A program made the translations under genes and the position numbers. A model generated the notes under the pieces. It worked only from the letters and a program-made list of their open reading frames with translations, did no database searches and was not told where the DNA came from. From NCBI RefSeq assembly GCF_003248515.1, contig NZ_QFOB01000011.1:1-64000 (forward strand): a DNA stretch of 64,000 nt, given 5' to 3'. Positions within the stretch are counted from its first letter, which is position 1; every line of letters starts with the position of its first letter. Source of the stretch: Sphingomonas sp. (GTDB taxonomy: Bacteria > Pseudomonadota > Alphaproteobacteria > Sphingomonadales > Sphingomonadaceae). Shown piece after piece: positions 18,513 through 27,241 of this stretch.

Positions 18513-20552
18513 ATGACCGATCGCTTCTTCTCGATCCATGCCCAGGGTTTCGTGCGGGTGGCAGCGGCGACGCCGCACGCCTCGGCCGGGGATGTCGCGG
18601 CCAATGTGCGGGGGATCATCGATCTCGCCGGGCGCGGCCATGCCGAAGCCGTGGACCTGATCGTCTATCCCGAACTGTGCGTCTCTTCCTATGCGATCGA
18701 CGATCTGCATCTTCAGGATGCGCTGCTCGATGCGGTGGAGGCGGGCCTCGGCCGGATCGTGGAGGCGAGCCTCGGCCTGAAGCCGGTGCTGCTCGTCGGC
18801 GCCCCGCTGCGCCGCAACGGACGGCTCTACAATGTGGCGGTTGCGATCGCTGGCGGTCGGGTTCTGGGCGTGGTGCCGAAAAGCTATCTGCCCAATTACC
18901 GCGAATATTATGAGAAACGCTGGTTCGCCCCCGGCGCCGGCTGCACCGGGCTGGATATCGTCGTGGCGGGGCAGAGCGCGCCCTTCGGCACCGATCTGAT
19001 CTTCGCGGCGGAAGACGTGCCGGATTTCGTTTTCCATGCCGAGATATGCGAGGATTATTGGGCGCCGATTCCGCCATCGTCGCGCGGGGCGCTCGCCGGA
19101 GCGCTGATCCTGTGCAATCTTTCGGCCTCCAACATCGTCGTCGGCAAGGAACGCGAGCGCGATCTCTATGGCGCGTCGCAATCGGCGCGGGCGGCGGCGG
19201 CCTATGTCTATTCGGCCTCGGGATCGGGCGAGAGCACGACCGATCTCGCGTGGGACGGGCAGGCGATGATCCACGAACTGGGCCATCAGCTGGCCCGCTC
19301 GGCCCGGTTCGATCCGCAGCCCGGCCTGACGATCGCGGACATCGACGTCGCCCGGCTACGGCAGGCGCGCATGCGTTTCGGCACATTCAACGATTGCGCA
19401 CGCGCGGAGGGGGATCCGGAGACGGCGTTCCGGCGGATCGGCTTCGCGCACCGGCCCGATTTCGCGGATGTCGGGCTGCGGCGCGAAGTGGCGCGCTTTC
19501 CATTCGTGCCGGCCGATCCGGCGCGGCTGGACGAGGATTGCTACGAGGCGTTCAACATCCAGGTGGCCGGCCTCGCCAAACGGATCGAGGCGACGCGGGC
19601 GCGGACCCTGGTGATCGGCGTTTCGGGCGGGCTGGATTCCACCCATGCGCTGATCGTGGCGGCCAAGGCGTGCGATCGGCTGGGGCGGTCGCGCGACACG
19701 ATCCTGGGCTATACGATGCCGGGCTTCGCCACGGGCGATGAGACCAAGGCCAACGCCTGGGCGCTGATGAACGCGCTGGGCGTGACAGGCGTGGAGATCG
19801 ACATCCGCCCGGCCGCCAACCAGATGCTTGCCGATCTTGGCCATCCCTTCGCGAGCGGCCAGCCCGTCTATGACGTGACGTTCGAGAATGTGCAGGCTGG
19901 GCTGCGCACCGATTATCTCTTCCGCCTCGCCAATGATCGGGCCGGCTTCGTGATCGGGACCGGCGACCTTTCGGAGCTGGCGCTGGGCTGGTGCACCTAT
20001 GGCGTGGGCGATCAGATGAGCCACTATGCCGTGAATGCCGGCGTGCCGAAGACGCTGATCCAGTTCCTGATCCGCTGGAGCGTGAAGACCGGCCAGTTCG
20101 ATGCCGAGACGGATCGCGTGCTGGAGGCGATACTGGGCACGGAAATCTCGCCAGAACTGGTGCCGGCCGATGCGAGCGGCGCGATCCAGAGCACGCAATC
20201 CCGGATCGGGCCATATGAACTGCACGATTTCTTCCTGCATTATACCGTCCGGCACGGGCTGACGCCCACCAAGATCGCTTTTCTCGCCTGGCATGCGTGG
20301 AGGGACGCTGCGGCCGGCCTGTGGCCGATCGGTTTCCCGGAAGCGGATCGCAACGCTTATGATCTGGAGACGATCAGGCGCTGGCTGGAGGAATTCCTGA
20401 GGCGCTTCTTCCAGACCAGCCAGTTCAAGCGATCGGCCATTCCCAACGGGCCGAAGGTTTCGGCCGGGGGCAGCCTGAGCCCGCGTGGCGACTGGCGCGC
20501 GCCCTCCGACGGCGTGGCGTCGCCGTGGCTGGAGCAGCTGCGCTCGATGTGA
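18513..20552 (+). CDS. nadE: Glutamine-dependent NAD+ synthetase
   Basis: Converts nicotinate adenine dinucleotide to NAD+ using ATP and glutamine-derived ammonia. The 679-residue length fits the fused form. The N-terminal nitrilase-type glutaminase has its Glu54-Lys123-Cys179 triad in VYPELC, VPKSYLP and HAEICEDYW. The C-terminal ATP-pyrophosphatase domain carries SGGLDS (residues 371-376), and GTGDLSELALGW lies in the synthetase site. Its start MTDRFFSIHAQGFVRVA is typical of the family. Confidence 0.97.
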   Translation: MTDRFFSIHAQGFVRVAAATPHASAGDVAANVRGIIDLAGRGHAEAVDLIVYPELCVSSYAIDDLHLQDALLDAVEAGLGRIVEASLGLKPVLLVGAPLRRNGRLYNVAVAIAGGRVLGVVPKSYLPNYREYYEKRWFAPGAGCTGLDIVVAGQSAPFGTDLIFAAEDVPDFVFHAEICEDYWAPIPPSSRGALAGALILCNLSASNIVVGKERERDLYGASQSARAAAAYVYSASGSGESTTDLAWDGQAMIHELGHQLARSARFDPQPGLTIADIDVARLRQARMRFGTFNDCARAEGDPETAFRRIGFAHRPDFADVGLRREVARFPFVPADPARLDEDCYEAFNIQVAGLAKRIEATRARTLVIGVSGGLDSTHALIVAAKACDRLGRSRDTILGYTMPGFATGDETKANAWALMNALGVTGVEIDIRPAANQMLADLGHPFASGQPVYDVTFENVQAGLRTDYLFRLANDRAGFVIGTGDLSELALGWCTYGVGDQMSHYAVNAGVPKTLIQFLIRWSVKTGQFDAETDRVLEAILGTEISPELVPADASGAIQSTQSRIGPYELHDFFLHYTVRHGLTPTKIAFLAWHAWRDAAAGLWPIGFPEADRNAYDLETIRRWLEEFLRRFFQTSQFKRSAIPNGPKVSAGGSLSPRGDWRAPSDGVASPWLEQLRSM

Positions 20553-20647
20553 GGCTCGTGGCCATTCGATAAAATCGCCTGCCGCGCGACGGATCGTGCG
20601 GCCTGCTCCGTTTGAAGGGCATGGACCACCACGGACAGGAGCCGGTT

Positions 20648-21052
20648 ATGACCCCCACGAGCCTGCGCATCTGCGTTGCCGGCGCGCTGCTCCTTCCGGT
20701 GGCGCTGGCGGCGCAGACGACATCCGCCGACGGCATGACGCTCGATCAGTTCCGGGCCGCCGCGCGGCCGCGGATGATGGCGCTGGACAGCAACGGGGAC
20801 GGGCGGATCAGCGAGAAGGAGTTCGAAGCGCGCCCCGGCGCCCCCAAGGCGACCGGCCGCCGGGCGAAGCTTGCCGGCCGGATCTTTGGGCGGCTCGATA
20901 CGAATGATGATGGCGCGCTCGACAGCGGTGAGATGGATGCGATGCTCGCCAAGCGCTTCGAACGGATGGATACGGACGGGAATGGTACGCTTTCCGCAGC
21001 CGAGCGCGAGGCGGCGCGCGGGCGGCTGGAAGGCATGATGGATCGCGGATGA
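20648..21052 (+). CDS. Exported EF-hand protein
   Basis: A 134-residue protein with a signal peptide (cleavage near ALAAQ) and at least three EF-hand-like calcium loops: DSNGDGRISEKE, DTNDDGALDSGE and DTDGNGTLSAAE. It is probably periplasmic and binds calcium or another divalent cation. ACAGGAG before the ATG at 20648 is a good ribosome binding site. It directly precedes an ECF sigma factor gene (34 bases), whose downstream partner resembles a periplasmic metal sensor. That suggests, without proving, a cation-linked regulatory unit. Confidence 0.88.
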   Translation: MTPTSLRICVAGALLLPVALAAQTTSADGMTLDQFRAAARPRMMALDSNGDGRISEKEFEARPGAPKATGRRAKLAGRIFGRLDTNDDGALDSGEMDAMLAKRFERMDTDGNGTLSAAEREAARGRLEGMMDRG

Positions 21053-21086
21053 TCGGCCCGCGCCGCGCATATGGAGACGATGCCGC

Positions 21087-21635
21087 TTGGATGAGACCGA
21101 TCCGGATGGCGATCTCGTTCGGAGGATCGGGCGGGGCGACGAACATGCCGCCGAAGCGCTGGTCGCGCGCAAGCTGCCCCGGCTCAAGGCGCTGGCCGCG
21201 CGCCTGCTTGGCGATGCGGCTGAGGCGGAGGATATCGCGCAGGAGGTCTTTCTGAGGATCTGGCGCCATGCCGCCGCGTGGACCCCCGGCGCGGCCCGCT
21301 TCGACACCTGGATGCACCGGGTGGCGCTGAACCTCTGCACGGATCGATTGCGCCGCCGCCGCGAGCTTCCCCTGCCGGAAAACTGGGATGAGGCGGACGA
21401 CCGGGATGCACCGGACGCGGCGCTGATCGCCGGTGGCGAACAGGCGCGGGTGACAGCCGCGCTCGCGTCCCTTCCGGATCGACAGAGGCAGGCGATCATC
21501 CTCACGTATTATCAGGAGCTTCGCAACGCCGAGGCGGCCGTGCTGATGGGCATCGGCGTCGATGCGCTGGAAAGCCTGCTGGCGCGCGGGCGGCGCGCAT
21601 TGCGTGCCCGCCTGATGGAGGAAGGCGATGACTGA
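21087..21635 (+). CDS. ECF-type RNA polymerase sigma factor
   Basis: A 182-residue sigma-70-family factor with region 2 (ALAARLLGDAAEAEDIAQEVFLRIWRHAAAW) and region 4 (ALASLPDRQRQAIILTYYQELRNAEAAVLMGIGVDALESLLARGRRALR). The start appears to be TTG at 21087, ten bases after GGAG; no in-frame ATG is better placed. The next gene overlaps its end by 8 bases. That gene's small membrane product is the natural candidate for an anti-sigma factor. Target promoters are unknown. Confidence 0.92.
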   Translation: MDETDPDGDLVRRIGRGDEHAAEALVARKLPRLKALAARLLGDAAEAEDIAQEVFLRIWRHAAAWTPGAARFDTWMHRVALNLCTDRLRRRRELPLPENWDEADDRDAPDAALIAGGEQARVTAALASLPDRQRQAIILTYYQELRNAEAAVLMGIGVDALESLLARGRRALRARLMEEGDD

Positions 21636-22041
21636 GATGAGCCGCGCGCGCTTCGAGGCGATCGTCGCAGCCTATGGCGCGGATCCACGCCGCTGGCCCG
21701 GGGAGGAGCGCGCGGCGGCCGAGGCGTTCGGTCGCTCCGATCCGTACGCCGCGCGATTGCTGGACGAGGAATGGGCGTTCGATGCGCTGCTGTTGCGCCA
21801 TTCCGTCGCGGCCCCCACTCCGGGGCTGGTGGCGAGCATCCTCGCGCTCCGACCGCGTCCACGCACGTGGAGCCGCGCGCGATTGTGGTGGAGCGCCATC
21901 CTGCTGGGACTTGCAGGAGCGGCGGGCGTGGCGGCCGGATCGGCCGCGACGGCGGCATTGACGGTTTCGTCCCGCGCGCTGGATCTGCGCGAGACGGGTA
22001 CGGCCTTTGGTGATCTTGCCGGGGCGGAGGAGGCGCGATGA
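21628..22041 (+). CDS. Putative membrane anti-sigma factor
   Basis: A 137-residue protein with a basic and acidic soluble N-terminus (EAIVAAYGADPRRWPGEERAAAEAF) and one hydrophobic segment near residues 85-112 (LWWSAILLGLAGAAGVAAG). It has no zinc-binding HxxxCxxC motif, so it is not a ZAS-type anti-sigma factor. The role rests on context: its ATG overlaps the sigma gene by 8 bases with GGAGGAAGG upstream, and its own stop overlaps the next gene (ATGA). Alternatively it is an accessory membrane subunit of unknown role. Confidence 0.6.
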   Translation: MTEMSRARFEAIVAAYGADPRRWPGEERAAAEAFGRSDPYAARLLDEEWAFDALLLRHSVAAPTPGLVASILALRPRPRTWSRARLWWSAILLGLAGAAGVAAGSAATAALTVSSRALDLRETGTAFGDLAGAEEAR

Positions 22042-22493
22042 GCCGCGGGATCAGGATCCTGCTGATCGGTTCGCTGATCCTGAACGTGTTCCTCGTGGGC
22101 GCGATCGGGGGCGGCGTGTGGCGCTGGACGCACGGCTACGGCAATCGCATCGGCTGGCGCACGCAGGTGGCGGACGTATTGCCGCCGGAGCAGCGGCGTC
22201 AGTTTCGCGCTGCGATGCGGCAGACGGCGCTCGGCGCGCGAGGGCTGGTGATCGAGGGGCGGCAGGCGCGGGCGGAAGCCGCGCGCCTTTATGTGCGCCC
22301 TGATTTCGATGCAGCGGCGATCTCCACCCAGCTCGATCGGGCGCGGGCGGCAGACGTGGCGCTGCGGGAGAGGCTGGAGCGGCGCGTCGTGGAATTTTCG
22401 GCGGGGCTTCCCGTGGGCGAGCGCGAGAAGCTGGCCGGCGCGCTGCGGCAGGGGCCATTTCGCCAGCCGGCCGCGCCGGCGCGGCCGCGCTGA
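22038..22493 (+). CDS. Periplasmic heavy-metal-sensor-like (Spy/CnrR fold) protein
   Basis: A 151-residue protein with one N-terminal membrane anchor (ILLIGSLILNVFLVGAIGGG) and a helical periplasmic domain containing VLPPEQRRQFRAAM and ALRERLERRVVEFSAGLP. This arrangement fits the Metal_resist/CnrR-like family of sensors and chaperones. In CnrYXH-type systems such a protein controls an ECF sigma factor through a membrane anti-sigma protein. The gene is translationally coupled (ATGA) to the putative anti-sigma gene, matching that logic. No His/Met-rich metal site is obvious, so the ligand is uncertain. Confidence 0.7.
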   Translation: MSRGIRILLIGSLILNVFLVGAIGGGVWRWTHGYGNRIGWRTQVADVLPPEQRRQFRAAMRQTALGARGLVIEGRQARAEAARLYVRPDFDAAAISTQLDRARAADVALRERLERRVVEFSAGLPVGEREKLAGALRQGPFRQPAAPARPR

Positions 22494-22586
22494 GCGTTTC
22501 AGGGCGCGCCTGAAAAATTTGCGCCGCCCGGCGACGGATTTTGCGGAGTCCGGCGTTCAAGCAGGATTGGTAGCGTGGAGTGACCT

Positions 22587-24017
22587 ATGGCGATCCTGAT
22601 TTCGCCCGCCTCGATCGCACTCAATCGCTTCGGCCTTGGCGCGCGGCCCGACGATGTGCCCCCGGCCGATCCGAAGCGCTGGCTGCTCCGCCAGTTCGAT
22701 CGATATGAGCCGCGCCCAGCGGCCTTTTCGGCGCTGCCGGATGCGGCGACGCTGGCGACCGATTATTTCGCCGATCTCGCGCAGGTGGCGCAGGCGCGCA
22801 AGGCGGCGAAGGCGGCCGATGCCGATCCAAAAAAGGATATGGCGACGCAGGATGCCCGGAAGGACGCGAATGCCCGCATCCGCGATGCCTATCGCACGGC
22901 GGCCGATGCGCGCATGGCGAGCGCGCTGGCGAGCGATACGCCCTTCGTGGAGCGGCTCGTCCATTTCTGGGCCAATCATTTCGCCATTTCCGCCGACAAG
23001 CCGCAGGTGACGGCCTTCGCCGGCGCCTTCGAGGCCGATGCGATCCGCCCCCATGTGCTCGGCCGGTTCGAGGATATGCTGATCGCGGTGGAGCGGCATC
23101 CGGCGATGCTCCTGTATCTGGATCAGGCGCGTTCGGTCGGGCCGGACAGCCGCGTCGCGCTGCGGGTCGCGCAGACCCGGCCGGACAAGCGGCCGGGCCT
23201 CAACGAAAATCTCGCGCGTGAGATCATGGAATTGCACACGTTGGGCGTGCGCACCGGCTATGCCCAGGCGGATGTCACCGAATTTGCGCGCGCGCTGACC
23301 GGCTGGTCCCTCGCCGGGGCGGGGGGCACAGGCGGCGGCGTAAACGATCCGGATCCGGGCGGCTTCCTCTTCCGTCCGAACATTCACGAGCCCGGCACGC
23401 GCACGATCCTGGGCAATGCCTATGCCGACGAGGGCGAGGGGCAGGCGAGGGCGGTGCTGCACGATCTCGCCACCTCGGCCGCCACGGCGCGGCACATCGC
23501 TACGAAGCTGGCCCGCCATTTCGTGGCGGATGATCCGCCGCCCGCGCTGGTGGAGCGCATGACGGCGGCCTTCCGTCGGAGCGACGGGGATCTGCCGAAC
23601 GTCTATCGCGTGCTGATCGAGGCGCCGGAGGCATGGGCCGCAGGCGCCACCAAGTTCAAGAGCCCGTGGGACTGGACGATCTCGTCACTGCGCGGGCTCG
23701 GGCGGCGGGACATCGGCCAGATGGATGTCGCCTCGATCCAGAACCAGCTCGGCCAGCCCGTATGGCGGCCGGGATCGCCCGCCGGCTATGACGACATCTC
23801 CGCCAGTTGGGCCTCGCCTGACGCGCTGATGCGTCGCGTGGAACTGGCGCAGCGCCTCGCCGCGCAGGCGGGCGAACGGCTGGACGCGCGCGCGCTGGCG
23901 CCCCGGTTGATGCCGGCCGCGCTTTCGACGGCGACCGCGGCCGCGATCGCCCAGGCGGATAGCGGGGCGACGGCGCTCGCGCTGCTGCTCGTCAGCCCCG
24001 AATTTCAGAGGAGGTGA
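22587..24017 (+). CDS. DUF1800 family protein
   Basis: A 476-residue protein of the DUF1800 family, whose members are regularly paired with DUF1501 proteins. Typical segments are ALNRFGLGARPDD near the start, RLVHFWANHFAIS, LNENLAREIMELHTLGVRTGYAQADVTEFARALTGW and HIATKLARHFVADDPP. The function is unknown. No classical signal peptide is visible. GGAG seven bases before the ATG supports the start. Two bases separate its stop from the DUF1501 ATG, so the two are cotranscribed and probably act together. Confidence 0.92.
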   Translation: MAILISPASIALNRFGLGARPDDVPPADPKRWLLRQFDRYEPRPAAFSALPDAATLATDYFADLAQVAQARKAAKAADADPKKDMATQDARKDANARIRDAYRTAADARMASALASDTPFVERLVHFWANHFAISADKPQVTAFAGAFEADAIRPHVLGRFEDMLIAVERHPAMLLYLDQARSVGPDSRVALRVAQTRPDKRPGLNENLAREIMELHTLGVRTGYAQADVTEFARALTGWSLAGAGGTGGGVNDPDPGGFLFRPNIHEPGTRTILGNAYADEGEGQARAVLHDLATSAATARHIATKLARHFVADDPPPALVERMTAAFRRSDGDLPNVYRVLIEAPEAWAAGATKFKSPWDWTISSLRGLGRRDIGQMDVASIQNQLGQPVWRPGSPAGYDDISASWASPDALMRRVELAQRLAAQAGERLDARALAPRLMPAALSTATAAAIAQADSGATALALLLVSPEFQRR

Positions 24018-24019
24018 GC

Positions 24020-25183
24020 ATGAGCGGCCACCATCATCTTCCCCGTCGCGATTTCCTGCGGTTCGCGGCGCTGGGCGGGGCGATGCTCGTCGCGCCGCGC
24101 ATGGCGCTGGCGGCGGTGGAAACGGATCGGCGGTTCGTGTTCATCATCCAGCGGGGAGCGGCGGACGGGCTCAATATCGTCGTGCCCTATGGCGATCCCG
24201 ATTATGCGAAGCTGCGCGGCGGTCTTGCGATCGATCCCGCCAGGACGAACCGGCTGGACGGACATTTCGCGTTGCATCCGGCGCTGGAACGGGTGGCGGG
24301 CCTTTATGCCGACAGACAGGCGATCTTCGTCCACGCCACCGCATCGCCCTATCGCGATCGCTCGCATTTCGACGGACAGAATGTTCTCGAGACGGGGGGC
24401 GCCCTGCCATATGAGGTGCGGGACGGCTGGCTCAACAGGCTCGTAGGCCTACTGCCCAGGGCGCGTGACGAGGCGATCGCCTTCGCGCCGACCGTGCCGC
24501 CCGCGCTGCGCGGGCGCGTGGAGGTCGCCTCCTATGCGCCGTCCTCCCTGCCGCAGGCGTCGGATGACCTGCTCCTGCGTGTCGGGCGCCTCTACCAGAA
24601 CGATCCCCAGCTGCATGCATTGTGGGATGCGGCGCGCGAGGCGCGCGGGATGGTTCCGGATGAGAATGCCGGCCGCGCGCCGGCCGATCTCGGGCGGCTG
24701 GCCGCCACCTTCCTCACCAGGCCGGACGGTCCGCGCATCGCGATGCTGGAAACGGGGGGATGGGATACGCACAGCGGGCAGGATTATCGCCTGACCGCGC
24801 AATTGAAGGCGCTGGATCAGATGGTGGGCGCGCTGCGCGACGGCCTGGGCGACGCATGGGCTGATACCGTAGTGGTCGTCGCGACCGAATTCGGGCGCAC
24901 GGCGGCGGCGAACGGCACGGGCGGCACCGATCATGGCACGGGATCGGCGGCGATGCTGTTCGGTGGCGGGCTGAAAGGCGGGCGGGTGATCGCGGACTGG
25001 CCGGGGCTGGCGCAGGCCCAGCTCTATCAGGGGCGCGATCTCAAGCCGACGACGGGGCTGGACGGCGTGATCGCCGGCCTCGCGGCGGAGACGTTCGCGA
25101 TCGAGCCGGAACGCGTCCAGCGCGCATTGTTCGCGCAGGCGTCGACGACACGCCCTCTGGAGGGGCTGATCCGTTCCGTATGA
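24020..25183 (+). CDS. DUF1501 family Tat-exported protein
   Basis: A 387-residue protein of the DUF1501 (sulfatase/alkaline-phosphatase-like fold) family. The N-terminus HHLPRRDFLRFAALGGAML is a twin-arginine signal, so the folded protein is exported to the periplasm. DGLNIVVPYGDPDY, MLETGGWDTHSGQ, VVVATEFGRTAAANGTGGTDHGTG are family signatures with conserved Asp and His that could bind metal. GAGGAGG supports the ATG at 24020. It is the last gene of the sigma-sensor-DUF1800 string. The biochemical role is not established. Confidence 0.92.
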   Translation: MSGHHHLPRRDFLRFAALGGAMLVAPRMALAAVETDRRFVFIIQRGAADGLNIVVPYGDPDYAKLRGGLAIDPARTNRLDGHFALHPALERVAGLYADRQAIFVHATASPYRDRSHFDGQNVLETGGALPYEVRDGWLNRLVGLLPRARDEAIAFAPTVPPALRGRVEVASYAPSSLPQASDDLLLRVGRLYQNDPQLHALWDAAREARGMVPDENAGRAPADLGRLAATFLTRPDGPRIAMLETGGWDTHSGQDYRLTAQLKALDQMVGALRDGLGDAWADTVVVVATEFGRTAAANGTGGTDHGTGSAAMLFGGGLKGGRVIADWPGLAQAQLYQGRDLKPTTGLDGVIAGLAAETFAIEPERVQRALFAQASTTRPLEGLIRSV

Positions 25184-25190
25184 CGCCGGC

Positions 25191-25481
25191 CTAGCGCGAG
25201 GCCGGGGAGGGAATGTCCACAGGCGCGCCTGCGTCGACATTGTTGCCGATGCCGTAGCGCACGATGACGGGCGTCTCGCATCCGCCTTCCGAGCGAAGCA
25301 CGGTCAGGATCTGCGCGGTGGGTGGAAGCCGGTCCAGCCGCTTGAGATGCGCCTGCCCCTGATCCGCGGCGAGGCTGGGGCCGGTTTTCGGGCAGGCCAC
25401 GCCGCCGACATCGGAGCGGGGCGGGCGGCTGGCGGTCGGAGAGGCGGCGGCCAGAGCGGCAAGCAGGAGCAAGCTTCTCAT
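25191..25481 (-). CDS. Small exported hypothetical protein
   Basis: A 96-residue protein starting MRSLLLLAALAAASPTASRPP, a clear signal peptide, followed by a mature domain with two Cys (VACPKTGPSLAAD and EGGCETPVIVRYG) that could form a disulfide. GGAAGG lies before the ATG at 25481. The longer open frame to 25700 overlaps the divergent Trx-TPR gene and is not needed. The family was not recognised. It faces DUF1501 convergently, 7 bases apart. Confidence 0.65.
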   Translation of the reverse strand: MRSLLLLAALAAASPTASRPPRSDVGGVACPKTGPSLAADQGQAHLKRLDRLPPTAQILTVLRSEGGCETPVIVRYGIGNNVDAGAPVDIPSPASR

Positions 25482-25668
25482 AAAACCTTCCCTTATCGCG
25501 ACGGAAAACTCTGCTTCGACCCGTGAATGGGTGGTGAATGCAGGCTTTCGATTGCGGCGAACGGCTGATGCGCGGCCCGGCCCGGCGTATCGATCGCGGC
25601 TCTCCCTTGCCCTCGGGGCGGCATCGCCCACATAGGGGCGGCAATTCGACACAGTGGAGGACGGGACT

Positions 25669-26580
25669 TTGGCGACTCTGGGCATGAGCGCGGCGGACAA
25701 GGCGGAGATCGAGGCCTTTCAGCGCGACGTGATCGAGCCGTCGATGAACGCGCTCGTCATTCTCGATTTCTGGGCCGAATGGTGCGGCCCCTGCAAGCAG
25801 CTGACACCCGTGCTGGAAAAGGTGGCCAAGGCCTATGCCGGCAAGGGCGTGGTGCTGGCCAAGGTGAACGTGGACGAGAGCAAGTTCATTGCCTCGCAAT
25901 TCCAGATCCGCTCGATCCCCACCGTCTATGCGCTGTTCCAGGGGCGCCCGGTCGCGGATCTCACGCAGGCGCGCACCGAAAGCCAGATCGGCCAGATCCT
26001 GGATCAGCTTCTGCGCCAGCTTCCGATCCACGGAGCGGACGATCAGCTGCATCAGGATGTCGCCCCGCTGATCGAGATGGGCGAGCAGGTGCTGGAAGCG
26101 GGCGAGGTGGAGCGTGCGGTTTCGATCTTCACGCAGCTGATCGATATGGCGCCGGAAGATCCCGCCGTGGTGGCTGGCCTGGCGCGCGCGCTCGTCGCGG
26201 CCGGGCAGCCGGAAGAAGCGACGGCGGCATTGGATACGCTGCCGGCGGACAAGGCGAAGGATGCGGGTGTCCAGCGGGCGCGCGCGGCGATCGCGCTGGC
26301 GGCAGAAGCCGGCCCCGTTGGCGAGATCGAGGCATTGCGGGCCAAGGTGGCGGCCGCGCCCGAGGATCAGGAAGCGCGCTATGAGCTGGCCGGTGCACTG
26401 ATGGCGTCGGGTGATCGCGATGGCGCGGCGGATGTGTTGCTCGCCTCCATCGAGCTGGATCGCGAGTGGAATGACGCGGCCGCGCGCAAGCGGCTGCTCA
26501 CCCTGTTTGAGGCGACGGGTCTGGAAGATCCGTGGGTGGCACAGCAGCGCCGCCGTCTTTCGGCCGTCCTCTTCGGATGA
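25669..26580 (+). CDS. cnoX: Thioredoxin-TPR protein, CnoX/YbbN-like chaperedoxin
   Basis: A 303-residue cytoplasmic protein. An N-terminal thioredoxin domain (FWAEWCGPCKQLTPVLEK, IPTVYALFQGRPV) is fused to a C-terminal TPR-like helical region (EMGEQVLEAGEVERAVSIFTQL onward). This is the architecture of CnoX/YbbN, a holdase that protects proteins during oxidative stress and passes them to GroEL or DnaK. The full CGPC motif suggests redox activity, unlike E. coli CnoX, which lacks it. TTG at 25669, eight bases after GGAGG, is the likely start. The next gene overlaps by 4 bases. Confidence 0.85.
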   Translation: MATLGMSAADKAEIEAFQRDVIEPSMNALVILDFWAEWCGPCKQLTPVLEKVAKAYAGKGVVLAKVNVDESKFIASQFQIRSIPTVYALFQGRPVADLTQARTESQIGQILDQLLRQLPIHGADDQLHQDVAPLIEMGEQVLEAGEVERAVSIFTQLIDMAPEDPAVVAGLARALVAAGQPEEATAALDTLPADKAKDAGVQRARAAIALAAEAGPVGEIEALRAKVAAAPEDQEARYELAGALMASGDRDGAADVLLASIELDREWNDAAARKRLLTLFEATGLEDPWVAQQRRRLSAVLFG

Positions 26581-27212
26581 CGACGCGCATCGGCACGCGG
26601 CTGTCCATCTTCCCGCTGCCGGGCGCGCTCCTTTTGCCGCGCGCCTATCTGCCGCTTCATATCTTCGAGCCGCGCTACCGGGCGATGGTGAGCGATGCGC
26701 TGGCGCGCGACAGGCGCATCGCGATGATCCAGCCCCTGCCGAGCGAGCGGGAGGACGATCCCGCGCCGGCCCTGTTCGATATTGGCTGCGTGGGCCGCAT
26801 CGCGCAGGTGGAGGCGCTGGAGGACGGGCGCTTCAATATCGTGCTGGAAGGGCTGACGCGCTTCCGCACGGTGCGCGAAATGGATGTCGCGACGCCGTTT
26901 CGCCAGATCGAGGCGGAAACGTTTTCGGCCGATGCCGAGGATCCCGATCCGCTGCCCAGCGTCGTGCGCGCGGACGTGGAGGCTGAGGCGAAGCGCTTCG
27001 CGCTGGCGCACGGCTTCGAGATCGAATGGGACGAGGTTGGGCGGCTGGACGACGAGGCGCTGGTGAGCGGCATATCGCAGGTGGTGCCCTTCGATGTGGC
27101 GGCCAAGCAGGCGCTGCTGGAGGCGCCGACGCTCGCCGATCGTGCGGACATGCTCGTCGAGTTCCTGCGCTTCTTCGGGCTGAATTCAGGCGACGAGCCT
27201 ACGCTGCAATAA
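26577..27212 (+). CDS. Lon N-terminal (substrate-binding) domain protein
   Basis: A 211-residue cytoplasmic protein consisting only of the Lon protease N-terminal domain (LSIFPLPGALLLPRAYLPLHIFEPRYRAMV, then GRFNIVLEGLTRFRTV). It has no ATPase or protease domain. Such stand-alone proteins are common in alphaproteobacteria and their function is poorly known; binding of unfolded proteins is the usual guess. The ATG overlaps the stop of the chaperedoxin-like gene (ATGA), linking two putative protein-quality-control factors. Confidence 0.9.
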   Translation: MTTRIGTRLSIFPLPGALLLPRAYLPLHIFEPRYRAMVSDALARDRRIAMIQPLPSEREDDPAPALFDIGCVGRIAQVEALEDGRFNIVLEGLTRFRTVREMDVATPFRQIEAETFSADAEDPDPLPSVVRADVEAEAKRFALAHGFEIEWDEVGRLDDEALVSGISQVVPFDVAAKQALLEAPTLADRADMLVEFLRFFGLNSGDEPTLQ

Positions 27213-27241
27213 GCGAGGCGCGCGGCCAGCCGGCCGAGCGA

